A DNA stretch of 64,000 nucleotides. It comes from Theristus sp. LFF4_11. Taxonomy: Eukaryota; Nematoda; Chromadorea; Monhysterida; Xyalidae. The position numbers and the translations under genes are program-made. Of the stretch, positions 27,856-36,849 are shown piece by piece. Below the pieces are notes generated by a model that worked only from the letters and a program-made list of their open reading frames with translations, was not told the DNA's origin and made no database searches. Numbering within the stretch: position 1 is the stretch's first letter; every line of letters begins with the position of its first letter. Where the stretch lies: contig JASANC010004355.1 in NCBI GenBank assembly GCA_030248135.1, forward strand, positions 124,001 to 188,000, read 5' to 3'.

Positions 27856-30422
27856 AACTCCTAAATGTTGCTGTCGGCAAAATGACAAAACTGTTCAATA
27901 AGAATATTGCGGATGACAAAGACATGGCATCTCTAACTGAGGGGTACTTGAGAAGATATCCCGTCAGGACGTTTGGCATACCTGTCGCAAATGTTGAAGA
28001 CATACTTCTTTCTTACAAACTTGAAGTAAAAAAGCTGATACCGGCAGCAGCAATTAGGTTAAATTCTGAAAGGCCAGAAGAGCCAACCTTTAAAAATCTA
28101 TACAAACAAACCATTCACAACCTTGCTGAATATGTTCATTTGTTACCCGCAAGTGAATACCACCATCACCATGAACTTGGAGGCCTGTTTTATCACAGCC
28201 TTAAAACAGCGCATGGGTGTTTGGAAAAAGCGAGGGCCCGAGAAGGGAAGATACCCAGAGACAAGAAGAGTACAAACATAGATGTATTCCAAGTTATAAA
28301 GCCCAAGTGGATATATGGCGCGTGGGCGTTGGGCCTCATCCATGACATTGGGAAAGTCATTATGGATATTACAGTCTATGAACATGGCAAAGAAACGAAT
28401 GTGTGGAGCCCTCTTAATGAGTCGCTGGTAGCGTGGGCAAGAAGAACGGGCGTCAGAAGTTATGAAACTCGTATGACGAAAGATAGGCAGCATGGAGCGC
28501 ATGAAGAGGTTGGCGCATTGTTGGTTAAGGAGGTTATCAGTAAAGAAGGAATTGAATATATACGCGCAGGCGGCCCAATGCTGATGAACCAGATATACCA
28601 ATACATGAGCGGAAAATACATTGATGGTGCTTTTCTACACCAGATAGTCAAACATGTCGACGGACTGGAGACAGCCCGTGATATCAATATGCGCTGGGAT
28701 AAGCATCTAGGTGAATCGAGAGTAAATGTTGAAAAGATATTTATCTCATCGGCTCGCTCTCTTTTACCAACGATGAAGGCCAACGAATCTAAAGGAAAGA
28801 TATTCGTTTGCGGTGGAAGGGCCTTCGTAACAGTGGCCGCAATAGATCAAATCATAGCGTTCGCCAAACAAGAAAATTACAAACAGTTTCCCAGTTCAAC
28901 CAAAGAGTTTTGCGAAGCATTAATGGAAGCTGGTGTAGTCGAGCCAATACGAAACCGTAACGGAGAGGCGACAGATGAATGGTTTGGAATCCTAAAACCC
29001 GATACTGGGAATGAATACCGCGTTGTTAAGTTGGTATCCCCAATAGTTATCTATTGGGAAGGGGAAACACCAAGGTCTATACCCGGTGTTTACATCGTTG
29101 GCAATACAGGTGTTAAGGAAATTTATTCAGCTGATGGCACCTTACAAATCAACACAGGGAAAGATGCAGACGTTATTGAAAATACCGATAAAACGGAAAA
29201 ACCTGCAAAGGAAAAAGAAGCTAAGAAAACACAAAAAGAAAAGACCGGCAAAGATAGCAGTGCTGAGACAGGCATTGGTGCTGAATCTGAAAAAGTCGAG
29301 AGCAACACCCCTCAGATGAGCGATGCAGAAATGGCATCCCACATGGGCGCCATGGAAATGTATGTAGAAGATGATGAAGAATTTTCTGCATATGAGCTAC
29401 ATGCGCAACCTCAAGATGAAAATGATAAAGCTGAAGAAGACATTCCAAGACCTAAGCCAAAGAAGCCGACCCTAATTAAGACAGAAAACAAGACACCGGT
29501 TCCACCTCCAAAGCTAGAAACATACGAATCGGATACTGAAGTTGATAAAGGTGATGGTCAGCAACAAACCAACGATGAAAAACGTTCACCTACAAACGAT
29601 AAAGATACGGTAAGCCCTAAGAAAAGCGGATTGTCTAACAAACAAGAAAAGCCGAACAAGACTGCCAAACATAAAGCAAATAACGTACAGAAGAAAAATA
29701 TTGCTGAGCCTCAAAAAGTGGAATCAGAAGCAGGAAAGCAAAGGAAAAGCACCAACAAACAAGGTGCAGTAACTGAACCGAATGGAACAAACAAAGAGAA
29801 ACGTAAAAGGCTTAATCAGTCAGAAGAGAAAGTAAGTAAATTCCTCACTGAAGAACTTAGCCAAAAAATGAGTAACGGTGATGTAGTTTTTATAGATGGC
29901 ACCTTTGCATTATCAGTTGGCGCAATAACAGAAATGACTGATACAGATTATATGCAGGCGCTACCACCGCTCAAAGCAAGAAACATTATTAGCGATGAAC
30001 GCGGAATTCGAAAAATAGAAGTAAAGGGCAATGAGCAAATAATGGTTGTTCTAAACAAATCGCTTGTAGAACGCATTGTCGATGAGAAGAACATAGATGT
30101 GGAGTCTATCGCAATTATCGAAAGAGAAACGCCCACAGTGAAAGATAAAAATAACCGAAAAAGTGACCTTATTGCGAAAAGTGAAGTGGCTGAACATCAA
30201 GATGATTATGCATCACAGGTAAAAGCTATGACACAAACAGTAGATGTAGTTATTGAGGAAGATGACGGTATTTATGCTGAGTCAGCAAGAATAACAAAGG
30301 TGAAGCGAAGAATATCAGGCGAGAACCAGACGCTACTTCAAGCAGCAATCGAAAAGAGTCATTACAAGGAAATAGACGGAAAAACCTATATCAGAATTTT
30401 GGAGAATAGTGATGAACGATAG
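27852..30422 (+). CDS. traI: MobH-family conjugative relaxase TraI
   Basis: 856 residues. The N-terminal TraI_2 domain has the MobH signature L-P-A-S-E-Y-H-H-H-H-E-L-G-G-L-F-Y-H-S (residues 98-116) and the HD motif L-I-H-D-I-G-K (162-168), plus H-G-A-H-E-E-V at about 215. These bind metal and nick oriT in SXT, R27 and IncC systems. Residues about 440-640 are a charged, low-complexity linker rich in Lys/Glu/Pro/Asn. A TraI_2_C-like domain closes the protein (about 650-730 and onward). Length exceeds SXT TraI (about 716) mainly through the linker. It overlaps the following traD. Confidence 0.93.
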   Translation: MKLLNVAVGKMTKLFNKNIADDKDMASLTEGYLRRYPVRTFGIPVANVEDILLSYKLEVKKLIPAAAIRLNSERPEEPTFKNLYKQTIHNLAEYVHLLPASEYHHHHELGGLFYHSLKTAHGCLEKARAREGKIPRDKKSTNIDVFQVIKPKWIYGAWALGLIHDIGKVIMDITVYEHGKETNVWSPLNESLVAWARRTGVRSYETRMTKDRQHGAHEEVGALLVKEVISKEGIEYIRAGGPMLMNQIYQYMSGKYIDGAFLHQIVKHVDGLETARDINMRWDKHLGESRVNVEKIFISSARSLLPTMKANESKGKIFVCGGRAFVTVAAIDQIIAFAKQENYKQFPSSTKEFCEALMEAGVVEPIRNRNGEATDEWFGILKPDTGNEYRVVKLVSPIVIYWEGETPRSIPGVYIVGNTGVKEIYSADGTLQINTGKDADVIENTDKTEKPAKEKEAKKTQKEKTGKDSSAETGIGAESEKVESNTPQMSDAEMASHMGAMEMYVEDDEEFSAYELHAQPQDENDKAEEDIPRPKPKKPTLIKTENKTPVPPPKLETYESDTEVDKGDGQQQTNDEKRSPTNDKDTVSPKKSGLSNKQEKPNKTAKHKANNVQKKNIAEPQKVESEAGKQRKSTNKQGAVTEPNGTNKEKRKRLNQSEEKVSKFLTEELSQKMSNGDVVFIDGTFALSVGAITEMTDTDYMQALPPLKARNIISDERGIRKIEVKGNEQIMVVLNKSLVERIVDEKNIDVESIAIIERETPTVKDKNNRKSDLIAKSEVAEHQDDYASQVKAMTQTVDVVIEEDDGIYAESARITKVKRRISGENQTLLQAAIEKSHYKEIDGKTYIRILENSDER

Positions 30423-32310
30423 ATCACACCCACTATTTAATGAAAACCTTTTTCGGCCAGTTTTTGAGATGACAAATGGGCATTGCCTTGCTGGCCTTAG
30501 CGTAGCAAATATCGCATTACAAGGAAGTACCCCAACCCAAGTTGCTGTAGCGGTATCATGCGCACTGTTGGGCATGGGTGTAATGTCATATAAAAAAGCT
30601 GCACCTAGAGTGAAGCTGCACATGGATATCAAATACAACGATTTCATGTTTATGGACCTCGACGAAAAAATCGAACGCCAAATGGCAGATAAGTCTCAGG
30701 TACAAATTGGTCGGGGTTTTACATGGGGGCCTGAGCATACTACCCGTGTTCGAGAATTGATGAGGCTATCTGCTGATAAATCAGAAATAAAGATCCCCCT
30801 CATTGCACAAATGTTTGCTAAGGATAAAGAGGACAGCACCAAAAAACTTGGGGGGCAACCTTACATTCATGCAGTCGGTCTTGAGAAGAAAGACGAAATC
30901 ATGACAAAAAAGACCGATAATCTGAAAGGCCACACAATGATATTTGGGCAAGTAGGTACCGGCAAAACCACCTTGTTAGTAGAGTTATCTACCGGAGCAC
31001 TTGCTCGTGGCAATACAATTGTTGTGATTGACCCTAAGAACGATGGGAACTGGCAGAATGCGCTAAAATATGTGTGCGATAAGATGGAGTTGCCATTTTA
31101 TTATTTCCACCCATCAAAGCCATCAGGAGATGTAGTTCGAATAGATGCGATAGGGACATATACCAAAGCATCAGAGATTGCATCTAGATTGCGCTCCATA
31201 CTCCCCAGCGGTGGCGACTCTCAAGCGTTTGCAGAATATGCGTGGAGTCAGTTTAACTCAGTGGCAGAAGGACTATTGTATATTGGCGAGAAACCATCAC
31301 TCATCAAAATGCACAAGTACCTCTTCTCAGAAAGGTCAGATCTAGTTAGGCGCACTATAGAGAAATACTTAGAAAATAGACACGGTGTTAACTGGTTCGA
31401 AGAAAAAGAATCAGCGATTAAGCGTGCTGGTGGTGATACATGGCTTGAGCAGCTAATGAACTACTACACAAATGTGGTCTGCCTAAAGCCAACAGAAGAT
31501 AAATTAATTGACCGTGAGCGTCGTATAGTGCGCACGATGATTAACTATATATCGTCGGAAGACCCATCACGTTACTCAATGATGATGTCAACAACTAAAC
31601 CACTAATCGAACAGTTGGTGTCTACACCACTGGATGAGTTGCTTTCTCCAGAGTACGTTCCCGGCGCTGATGATCACAGGCCTATCATTACAACAAAAGG
31701 CGTTATGGATACAGGTGGCGTATTATACATTGCTCTGGATTCAATGTCTGACAACACAATTGCCAGCGTTGTATCAAAGATGCTTATTTCTGATATCAAT
31801 GCGAACGCGGCAGAGCGTTATAATACGAACGCACAAGACCCAGTACGATTGTCACTGTTTGTGGACGAAGCACATAGTGCATTGAACGAACCTCTCGCTG
31901 AATTAATGGCAATGGGTCGAGCGGCAGAGATAGAGGTCTACATAAGCTCTCAAACGCTCCCGGATTATTTCCATAAGGCAGGCAAAGAAATGGCAGAAAG
32001 ACTGACAGGTCTTTGCAGAAACCTCATCACAATGAGTATATCGGATGAAGTAACCAAAAAGTTTGTTTCTGACATGCTTGGTCAAACTAGGGTGAGGGAA
32101 GTCGAGAGAAAACTATCTTCCGGCTCATCAACAGAAAGTGAGGTTCAAGACTTCAGTGCTGGATACGCAGAAACGTATCGGGACGTTGATTCAGACCTTT
32201 TCCCGCCGTCGCTATTATCTGTTCTACCAGTATTGCAGTATATGGCTAGCTTTCAAGACGGAAGTAAAGTGAAGGGTATAGTACCAATTCTTAGATTTGG
32301 AGAACGATGA
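30412..32310 (+). CDS. traD: Type IV coupling protein TraD
   Basis: 632 residues from ATG 30412, which has GGAG eight bases upstream; GTG 30409 would add one residue. One or two N-terminal membrane segments (about 25-60), then an ATPase domain with Walker A F-G-Q-V-G-T-G-K-T-T (about 178-187) and Walker B L-F-V-D-E-A-H-S-A. It links the relaxosome to the secretion channel and pumps DNA. The start overlaps the end of traI; the stop overlaps the next gene. Confidence 0.94.
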   Translation: MNDRSHPLFNENLFRPVFEMTNGHCLAGLSVANIALQGSTPTQVAVAVSCALLGMGVMSYKKAAPRVKLHMDIKYNDFMFMDLDEKIERQMADKSQVQIGRGFTWGPEHTTRVRELMRLSADKSEIKIPLIAQMFAKDKEDSTKKLGGQPYIHAVGLEKKDEIMTKKTDNLKGHTMIFGQVGTGKTTLLVELSTGALARGNTIVVIDPKNDGNWQNALKYVCDKMELPFYYFHPSKPSGDVVRIDAIGTYTKASEIASRLRSILPSGGDSQAFAEYAWSQFNSVAEGLLYIGEKPSLIKMHKYLFSERSDLVRRTIEKYLENRHGVNWFEEKESAIKRAGGDTWLEQLMNYYTNVVCLKPTEDKLIDRERRIVRTMINYISSEDPSRYSMMMSTTKPLIEQLVSTPLDELLSPEYVPGADDHRPIITTKGVMDTGGVLYIALDSMSDNTIASVVSKMLISDINANAAERYNTNAQDPVRLSLFVDEAHSALNEPLAELMAMGRAAEIEVYISSQTLPDYFHKAGKEMAERLTGLCRNLITMSISDEVTKKFVSDMLGQTRVREVERKLSSGSSTESEVQDFSAGYAETYRDVDSDLFPPSLLSVLPVLQYMASFQDGSKVKGIVPILRFGER

Positions 32311-32846
32311 ACATGGAAAGTAAAATTGCTTCATTAGGAAGGAGAGGTGTGTTGATGCATCTTTCACGTAAATCAAGACAAGAACTATCTTACATCTGGA
32401 CATGTGGACCATCACTCGAAGATGCTTTTTTCAAGTATGCGGATGCAGTAGGGGACATTATCAAGGAAGGCGATCAAACCATATTTGTAAAATACGCCCT
32501 AAGCGCAATTGAAGAATACATCAAACCTGAAGTCGGTCTTAGAGAGTCAGGAAAGCTATATTTGAGTAAGCTTGTTGATGGTATGGAAGCGGTGGCTAGG
32601 TACAATGTTGTAAGTGGCAAGGCGCCTTTTGAGAATGTCTTCGATATATACAATGAAACATTCGTGGAATGGTATAAGCGCATTGATGCACAGAACGAAC
32701 CCTTAAGGATTAGCAAACCACCAGCCACTGAAGAACAAGTTAAGCTAAGGGAGACCGCGAGGATTGTCCTTCTTTCTAAAATCGCTAGCAGTCACACATT
32801 GATGATGATGGGGATAATACCCATGCGAGCTATGGAGGTGGGCTGA
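32307..32846 (+). CDS. Unknown protein between traD and the DUF4400 gene
   Basis: 179 residues, soluble, mostly helical, no motif I recognise. Four-base ATGA overlap with traD and a TGATG overlap with the next gene show tight coupling. ICE and IncC loci carry a small gene at this place; a coupling-complex accessory role is inferred. Confidence 0.75.
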   Translation: MNMESKIASLGRRGVLMHLSRKSRQELSYIWTCGPSLEDAFFKYADAVGDIIKEGDQTIFVKYALSAIEEYIKPEVGLRESGKLYLSKLVDGMEAVARYNVVSGKAPFENVFDIYNETFVEWYKRIDAQNEPLRISKPPATEEQVKLRETARIVLLSKIASSHTLMMMGIIPMRAMEVG

Positions 32847-33493
32847 TGGCGTCAACTGAGGGTACAAAAAAGAAAGTTTCACTAATGATTGCGGCAGCCA
32901 CGTTTTTTCTTATAGCCGTTAATATGGTGTTCTATTCTGTGGAAGAAAATGAAAAACGTGTAGATGAGGAAGTTGCGTCTCTGGGAGAAGCAATGGGTGC
33001 ATCGGGGGTGCAGCGAATAATAGATGACTCATCGCTCGCCTATGACATTGTGATGCGTAAATCTGGAATAGAGAAATTCATTGATGACAATATCTTGAAA
33101 AGCTCTAGGCAGTACGATGCTGATGCGGTGTTCGAAAAGATGAACCCTCTTGCAGTACAAATGGGTATCAACTTTAAAATCGCCGTCTATCAAATGGCAC
33201 TCCGCTACGCCACGCTTAAAGAATGGTTTATATTAATTATGTTCTTGATTGCAGGCATGTGGGTAGATGGGTACCACCAACGTCAAATTGCGCGTTATGA
33301 GGTAGGTGTTCCTAGTGTTGGGAGAAGTCGACTGTGGTATATGATATTCGCATTGTCGACTTTGATCGTATCACTCTACCTTATGCTCCCAATTGAGGTA
33401 GGGATAATGGCGTTCTACCTCCCATTAATATTTTTCACCTTAGTAGCAGTCGGTGGAAGGTACATGATAATCAACTTCCACAAACTCTTTTAG
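32846..33493 (+). CDS. DUF4400-type integral membrane protein (TraJ-like of SXT/IncC)
   Basis: 215 residues with four hydrophobic segments: about 12-29, 130-147, 168-186 and 190-208, with a helical periplasmic or cytoplasmic stretch between the first two. This topology and the position after traD match the DUF4400 membrane protein of SXT/R391 and IncC, required for transfer, function not defined. It ends the plus-strand operon before a two-way terminator. Confidence 0.75.
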   Translation: MASTEGTKKKVSLMIAAATFFLIAVNMVFYSVEENEKRVDEEVASLGEAMGASGVQRIIDDSSLAYDIVMRKSGIEKFIDDNILKSSRQYDADAVFEKMNPLAVQMGINFKIAVYQMALRYATLKEWFILIMFLIAGMWVDGYHQRQIARYEVGVPSVGRSRLWYMIFALSTLIVSLYLMLPIEVGIMAFYLPLIFFTLVAVGGRYMIINFHKLF

Positions 33494-33500
33494 CAGAACT

Positions 33501-33533
33501 AAAAAAGCCCTCATCGAAAAGAGGGCTTTTTTT
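33501..33533. terminator. Bidirectional terminator between converging operons
   Basis: AAAAAAGCCCTC and GAGGGCTTTTTT form a stem of 12 bp with an 8-base loop, with A- and T-runs on either side, serving both the mobility operon (plus) and the small gene at 33547 (minus). Confidence 0.9.
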
Positions 33534-33546
33534 GTAGGTTAAGTAT

Positions 33547-33816
33547 CTAGTCCATGGTGATGTCGGACAAACCCGAACCAGAATCAAAAGAAAGTAGTTC
33601 AGGGGAAAGGTCATCACCCGTTGATGTTGCAGAAGAGATGGATGGCATATCATCTACGAAGCCACCAAATAATGTGCTTCTGTTACGCTTGGTGGGGCGA
33701 GTATAAGAGCTATGACCTTCAGGAATTTTAACTTCATTAGATGTAACATCTGAACCAGAAGTCAGAGCAAAAAGAAGACCTATAACAATAAAAGCTGCCA
33801 ACAAAACAAAAGCCAT
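33547..33816 (-). CDS. Small single-span membrane protein
   Basis: 89 residues from ATG 33816, seven bases after AGGTGG; a start at 33846 is possible. A membrane span (A-F-V-L-L-A-A-F-I-V-I-G-L-L-F-A-L) is followed by a Ser/Thr/Asp-rich tail. Function unknown. It stands at the border between the mobility operon and the accessory region. Confidence 0.65.
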   Translation of the reverse strand: MAFVLLAAFIVIGLLFALTSGSDVTSNEVKIPEGHSSYTRPTKRNRSTLFGGFVDDMPSISSATSTGDDLSPELLSFDSGSGLSDITMD

Positions 33817-34306
33817 AATGCACCACCTAGAAATACTTAAACTCAACCTACATCATTAGTATACATACTATACAGATGACGCAACCCTTATATCAAAAAA
33901 AACTTAGTAAAAAATGCAACTACAAACACCGTCTCTCAAAGAGTTGCTTGCCGTTTAAAATAGTCAAAGCAATGTATACGAAAGAAACACAACTTCAGCT
34001 AGTTGTGAGATAAGCCCTGTATACGAAAGACATCGCTAATCACACCGGGTTCAGAGAGAAGCACCACCAGTCGTGTCTGTGAAAGACATTCGATAATTGA
34101 TATCGTGACAATAGACCACATCTACGAAAGACAAAGGATATACCTAAATAGGCAATTGAGACCTAGAGATACGCCGTCTATTAAAGACATAGGAAGTGCG
34201 GGAGAAATTTGGAGCCAATATACAGCTCCAACACGTTTAAAATAAAGGAAATAAAATTTAAGGGGAGGTGGCGCCACAACTATGGTGACGCAATTCGACA
34301 ATAGGG
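33817..34306. promoter_or_regulatory. Non-coding region with a spaced array of GTC-N7-GAC dyads
   Basis: About 490 bases without a gene. Six close matches to the dyad: GTCTCTCAAAGAG (33931), GTATACGAAAGAA (about 33976), GTATACGAAAGAC (about 34019), GTCTGTGAAAGAC (about 34076), ATCTACGAAAGAC (about 34121) and GTCTATTAAAGAC (about 34171), spaced about 43-58 bp. CGTTTAAA occurs at 33952 and 34234. The same two motifs recur before accessory genes, so this looks like the densest binding region of the same regulator. Confidence 0.7.
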
Positions 34307-34576
34307 TTATAGCTCGAAGTCGCTGATGTAATCGTAGACACATCCATTAATTACCTCAACAAACCCTCTATCATCAACAGAGGCCCATAATCCATTTTTC
34401 ATAGTAATCGCATACTCCAGCCCTTCCACTTGTTCTATATCCAGAGTCTCCTGCTCACACACATAGAGGTACATGTCTGAGAGAGATTCATGTACCACGC
34501 AATCATTTAATAGACCCAAGTTCAATTGAGCCTTCACGATAAAGAAGTGATTGTGTTTGTTGGTGATGAAATGCAT
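34307..34576 (-). CDS. Small acidic protein, unknown
   Basis: 89 residues, acidic, soluble, with two cysteines in the middle. No family recognised. Upstream dyads at 34663 (GTCTACCAAAGAA) and 34772 (GTCTACGAAAGAC) place it in the shared regulon. A 76-codon reading that precedes it (34583-34813) runs through both dyads and has no usable start, so I treat that region as regulatory. Confidence 0.6.
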   Translation of the reverse strand: MHFITNKHNHFFIVKAQLNLGLLNDCVVHESLSDMYLYVCEQETLDIEQVEGLEYAITMKNGLWASVDDRGFVEVINGCVYDYISDFEL

Positions 34577-35013
34577 AACGAACTAATCCATAGCTTTGAT
34601 AATGTAGTTTAATGATAAGGCAATGCCCAACCATGCAAGCGCGACAAGACACTCAATTGGTTGTCTACCAAAGAAAAGGGAAAGCAATAAACAGTATGAC
34701 TTCTCTGGCCAGTAGCATAAGCTTAATCCACGGGAGAATACGTGAAACTTGCGTGCCTGTGGAAGTAACAGGTCTACGAAAGACAGTGATTGGTCGAAGC
34801 GTGATTTATGCACACTTATACCGTAGACGGCGCAACAATAAGCTAAAAGAGAACATCCACTCGGAAGCAGTGACTATCAGAGAATGTATAGATACGGCAG
34901 AATGAATAAAAGAAGACCGCTCGGAGGCGGCCTTGACGTTGTGTAGGAGGACAACGAATTCTGTGAGTATTTTAGTCCACCAGCGAAAAAGCTAAGAGGA
35001 CAGGTGTAGCATA
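34577..35013. promoter_or_regulatory. Intergenic region with dyads and a duplicated 45-bp block
   Basis: Contains dyads at 34663, 34772 and 34975 (GTCCACCAGCGAA). At about 34913-34961 a block with CGGAGGCGGCC and GTAGGAGGACAACGAATT closely matches a block at 52836-52880. The CCGCTCGGAGGCGG part could be a hairpin after the preceding element. No convincing gene. Confidence 0.6.
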
Positions 35014-35292
35014 CTAAGAGTTTTGGTTAAGGAGGTATCGCTTCAAGGTGGTGACATCTTTCTCCTCAACAAGGACAGTATTCTTTATGGAGTAGTGAAA
35101 TTCACCATTTAAGTCATCGACACCATCGCCATCCCACTGCGCGGTATCGTCATCAAAATCGCCATGACACTCAGCAACAAGTGCAGCATTGCCAGCGTTT
35201 TCATCATTTGTTGCGTCTATGAGATGGATTGAGTCTTTCTCTAACCCATTGGTTTTAATTTTTAGGGTCACTAGGTAGGTAGCTAAGCTCAT
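35014..35292 (-). CDS. Small Asp-rich protein, second gene of an operon
   Basis: 92 residues from ATG 35292, preceded by AAGGAG at good distance; the longer frame from 35469 overlaps the gene before. The middle is acidic (D-D-D-T-A-Q-W-D-G-D-G-V-D-D). It starts 10 bases after the stop of the 252-residue paralogue gene and is surely cotranscribed. Function unknown; the acidity might mimic DNA, but nothing else supports that. Confidence 0.75.
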   Translation of the reverse strand: MSLATYLVTLKIKTNGLEKDSIHLIDATNDENAGNAALVAECHGDFDDDTAQWDGDGVDDLNGEFHYSIKNTVLVEEKDVTTLKRYLLNQNS

Positions 35293-35302
35293 TGTGTTCT
35301 CC

Positions 35303-36061
35303 TTATGCGGCAAGTGAAACTGATTCGATAAAGTTACGGGATTCATGTATCGCTTCTGACACCATCTGACGCAGGTAACCACCGTAATTCTTTGATGGAC
35401 TATCATGACTTTCAGTGCAGCCACCAAGGTAGCTTTCACCAAGTACGGTTTCATCATTACGCGCAACAACTGATACTTTCAATAAGAAGTAACGTTGCTT
35501 TTTGTCGATAAAGGCTTGGATAGTGTCGTCGATAAGTGAGTCATCCCAATACTCAACCGGAAAGTTTTCGTCTTCTAGCTCTTCAATAATCAAGGTGAAG
35601 CGAGCGGTATTGAATGTACGCTTTTTGTCGGCCAGCGCACCATACTGAGAGCCTGCATCTGCAATAGCATAGCCATCAGCTTCGAGTGACTGTGAAGTAG
35701 CTTTCACGTCTTCCTCAAGCGCCTGTTCGAAGGATTGAAATGACGACCATTCAAAATCAGTAAGCTCTTCACCAAAACATGCTTCAGCAATGACTGTCAT
35801 TGTATTGTAGTGTGAGTAATGCGTGGCACAGCTATTACGTTCAATTGTTACTGTTGCGCCCTTATTGATGGCTCTTTTCACAGCTGCCTTTTCAGTGCCA
35901 TTCATTAGCGTGTCAGCTAAGCGAATAAGCCCCTCTTTATCGATATCGCCGTAAAAGGCCATGCCATCCCCCTGACAAGAATTAAGTGAGTAACAGATGT
36001 CATCAATAGGGTAACCGCGTTTTGCTAGTTGGCGTGTGAAGTAAGTCTTAATAAGGTTCAT
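35303..36061 (-). CDS. Member 1 of the plasmid paralogue family, two-domain form
   Basis: 252 residues from ATG 36061 (AGGATTAATTGTT before it). Residues 1-80 match the family pattern: an amphipathic start N-L-I-K-T-Y-F-T-R-Q-L, a Pro, then G-D-G-M-A-F-Y-G-D-I and an A-I-N-K-G-A-T-V-T-I strand. Residues 130-252 are extra and end in Y-L-R-Q-M-V-S-E-A-I-H-E. It is the longest family member. Own promoter at 36092-36157. Function unknown. Confidence 0.75.
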   Translation of the reverse strand: MNLIKTYFTRQLAKRGYPIDDICYSLNSCQGDGMAFYGDIDKEGLIRLADTLMNGTEKAAVKRAINKGATVTIERNSCATHYSHYNTMTVIAEACFGEELTDFEWSSFQSFEQALEEDVKATSQSLEADGYAIADAGSQYGALADKKRTFNTARFTLIIEELEDENFPVEYWDDSLIDDTIQAFIDKKQRYFLLKVSVVARNDETVLGESYLGGCTESHDSPSKNYGGYLRQMVSEAIHESRNFIESVSLAA

Positions 36062-36091
36062 AACAATTAATCCTGTTTGTTCTTGACCCTT

Positions 36092-36157
36092 TAAGTGTCG
36101 CATGCCGTCAGATGGCGCAAGGGGTTTAGGCATGCCGATGGCTTGTCGCTGGTGGAC
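36092..36157 (-). promoter_or_regulatory. Regulon promoter of the 36061 gene
   Basis: Minus strand: dyad GTCCACCAGCGAC (36145-36157), then TTGCGC (36115-36120), a 17-bp spacer and CACTTA (36092-36097). The dyad edge is 28 bp from the GCAA core. Confidence 0.75.
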
Positions 36158-36379
36158 ATGGCGATATGCATAGAGGCAATGTCTTTGGTGGAATCGCGAG
36201 GCAGGCGTTAACCCGGTCATTCAGATACCCGGATAGAGACAGTGCGTCTATCGAAGAAATGAAGTGTCAGTGCCAAACCCGGAGCGAAATGCATCCGGCT
36301 TTTAACGTTGTGTCCATGATGGAGAAAGGTAGTGATATGAGAGGGGTATAGACCACCAGCTCACACGTTTAAATTGAGC

Positions 36380-36407
36380 AAAAAAAAGCGCCCTAGAAAT
36401 GGGCGCT
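36380..36407 (-). terminator. Terminator after the 36424 gene
   Basis: AGCGCCC and GGGCGCT with a seven-base loop, followed on the minus strand by eight T. Confidence 0.85.
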
Positions 36408-36423
36408 GGTGGTCGAGATAGGG

Positions 36424-36636
36424 CTATGCGTGACAATCATCCCACAAGGAAAGTACATCATCAGGTGTGACGGCTTTATCAGGTTCATATTTAAAGTCGG
36501 TAATGTGCTCGTCAATTTGAGACTCAGAAGCATCAGAGCCAACCCAATGCTCCACCTGCTCAATTGAAAGCGAACTGCCGTGATGTTTATTAATGGTATC
36601 TTTTAGTTGATTGATTAGTGCGGTACGTTTTGACAT
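36424..36636 (-). CDS. Small soluble protein, unknown
   Basis: 70 residues, AGGAG nine bases before the ATG, helical, slightly acidic with a Cys near the end. No motif recognised. Between this gene and the 36061 promoter, a stretch of 220 bases holds a dyad GTCTATCGAAGAA (36246) and CGTTTAAA (36366). Confidence 0.7.
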   Translation of the reverse strand: MSKRTALINQLKDTINKHHGSSLSIEQVEHWVGSDASESQIDEHITDFKYEPDKAVTPDDVLSLWDDCHA

Positions 36637-36849
36637 GGTGTGCTCCTAGTTACGTTCGACATCTTGGATGTTGAGTAGCCTTATATCGATGCAGACTGTT
36701 TGTGTTTCGATACTTATAGATTCTCACCATTTGCCTTAGCGCAAGCGTGCTTTACAGGAATGTGGAATGTACGCGGTAGACAATAAGAAATTTAAAGTAA
36801 ATGCAAAGCAGGAGGAATGAATGTCTATGAAAGAGGAGTTAAAAGGCTC

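Noticed and set aside
28143..28783. Minus-strand ORFs opposite traI
   Set aside because: Antisense shadows of the conserved relaxase domain.
34583..34813. 76-codon minus-strand ORF with a hydrophobic end
   Set aside because: It runs through two regulon dyads and has no supported start; treated as regulatory DNA of the 34307 gene.
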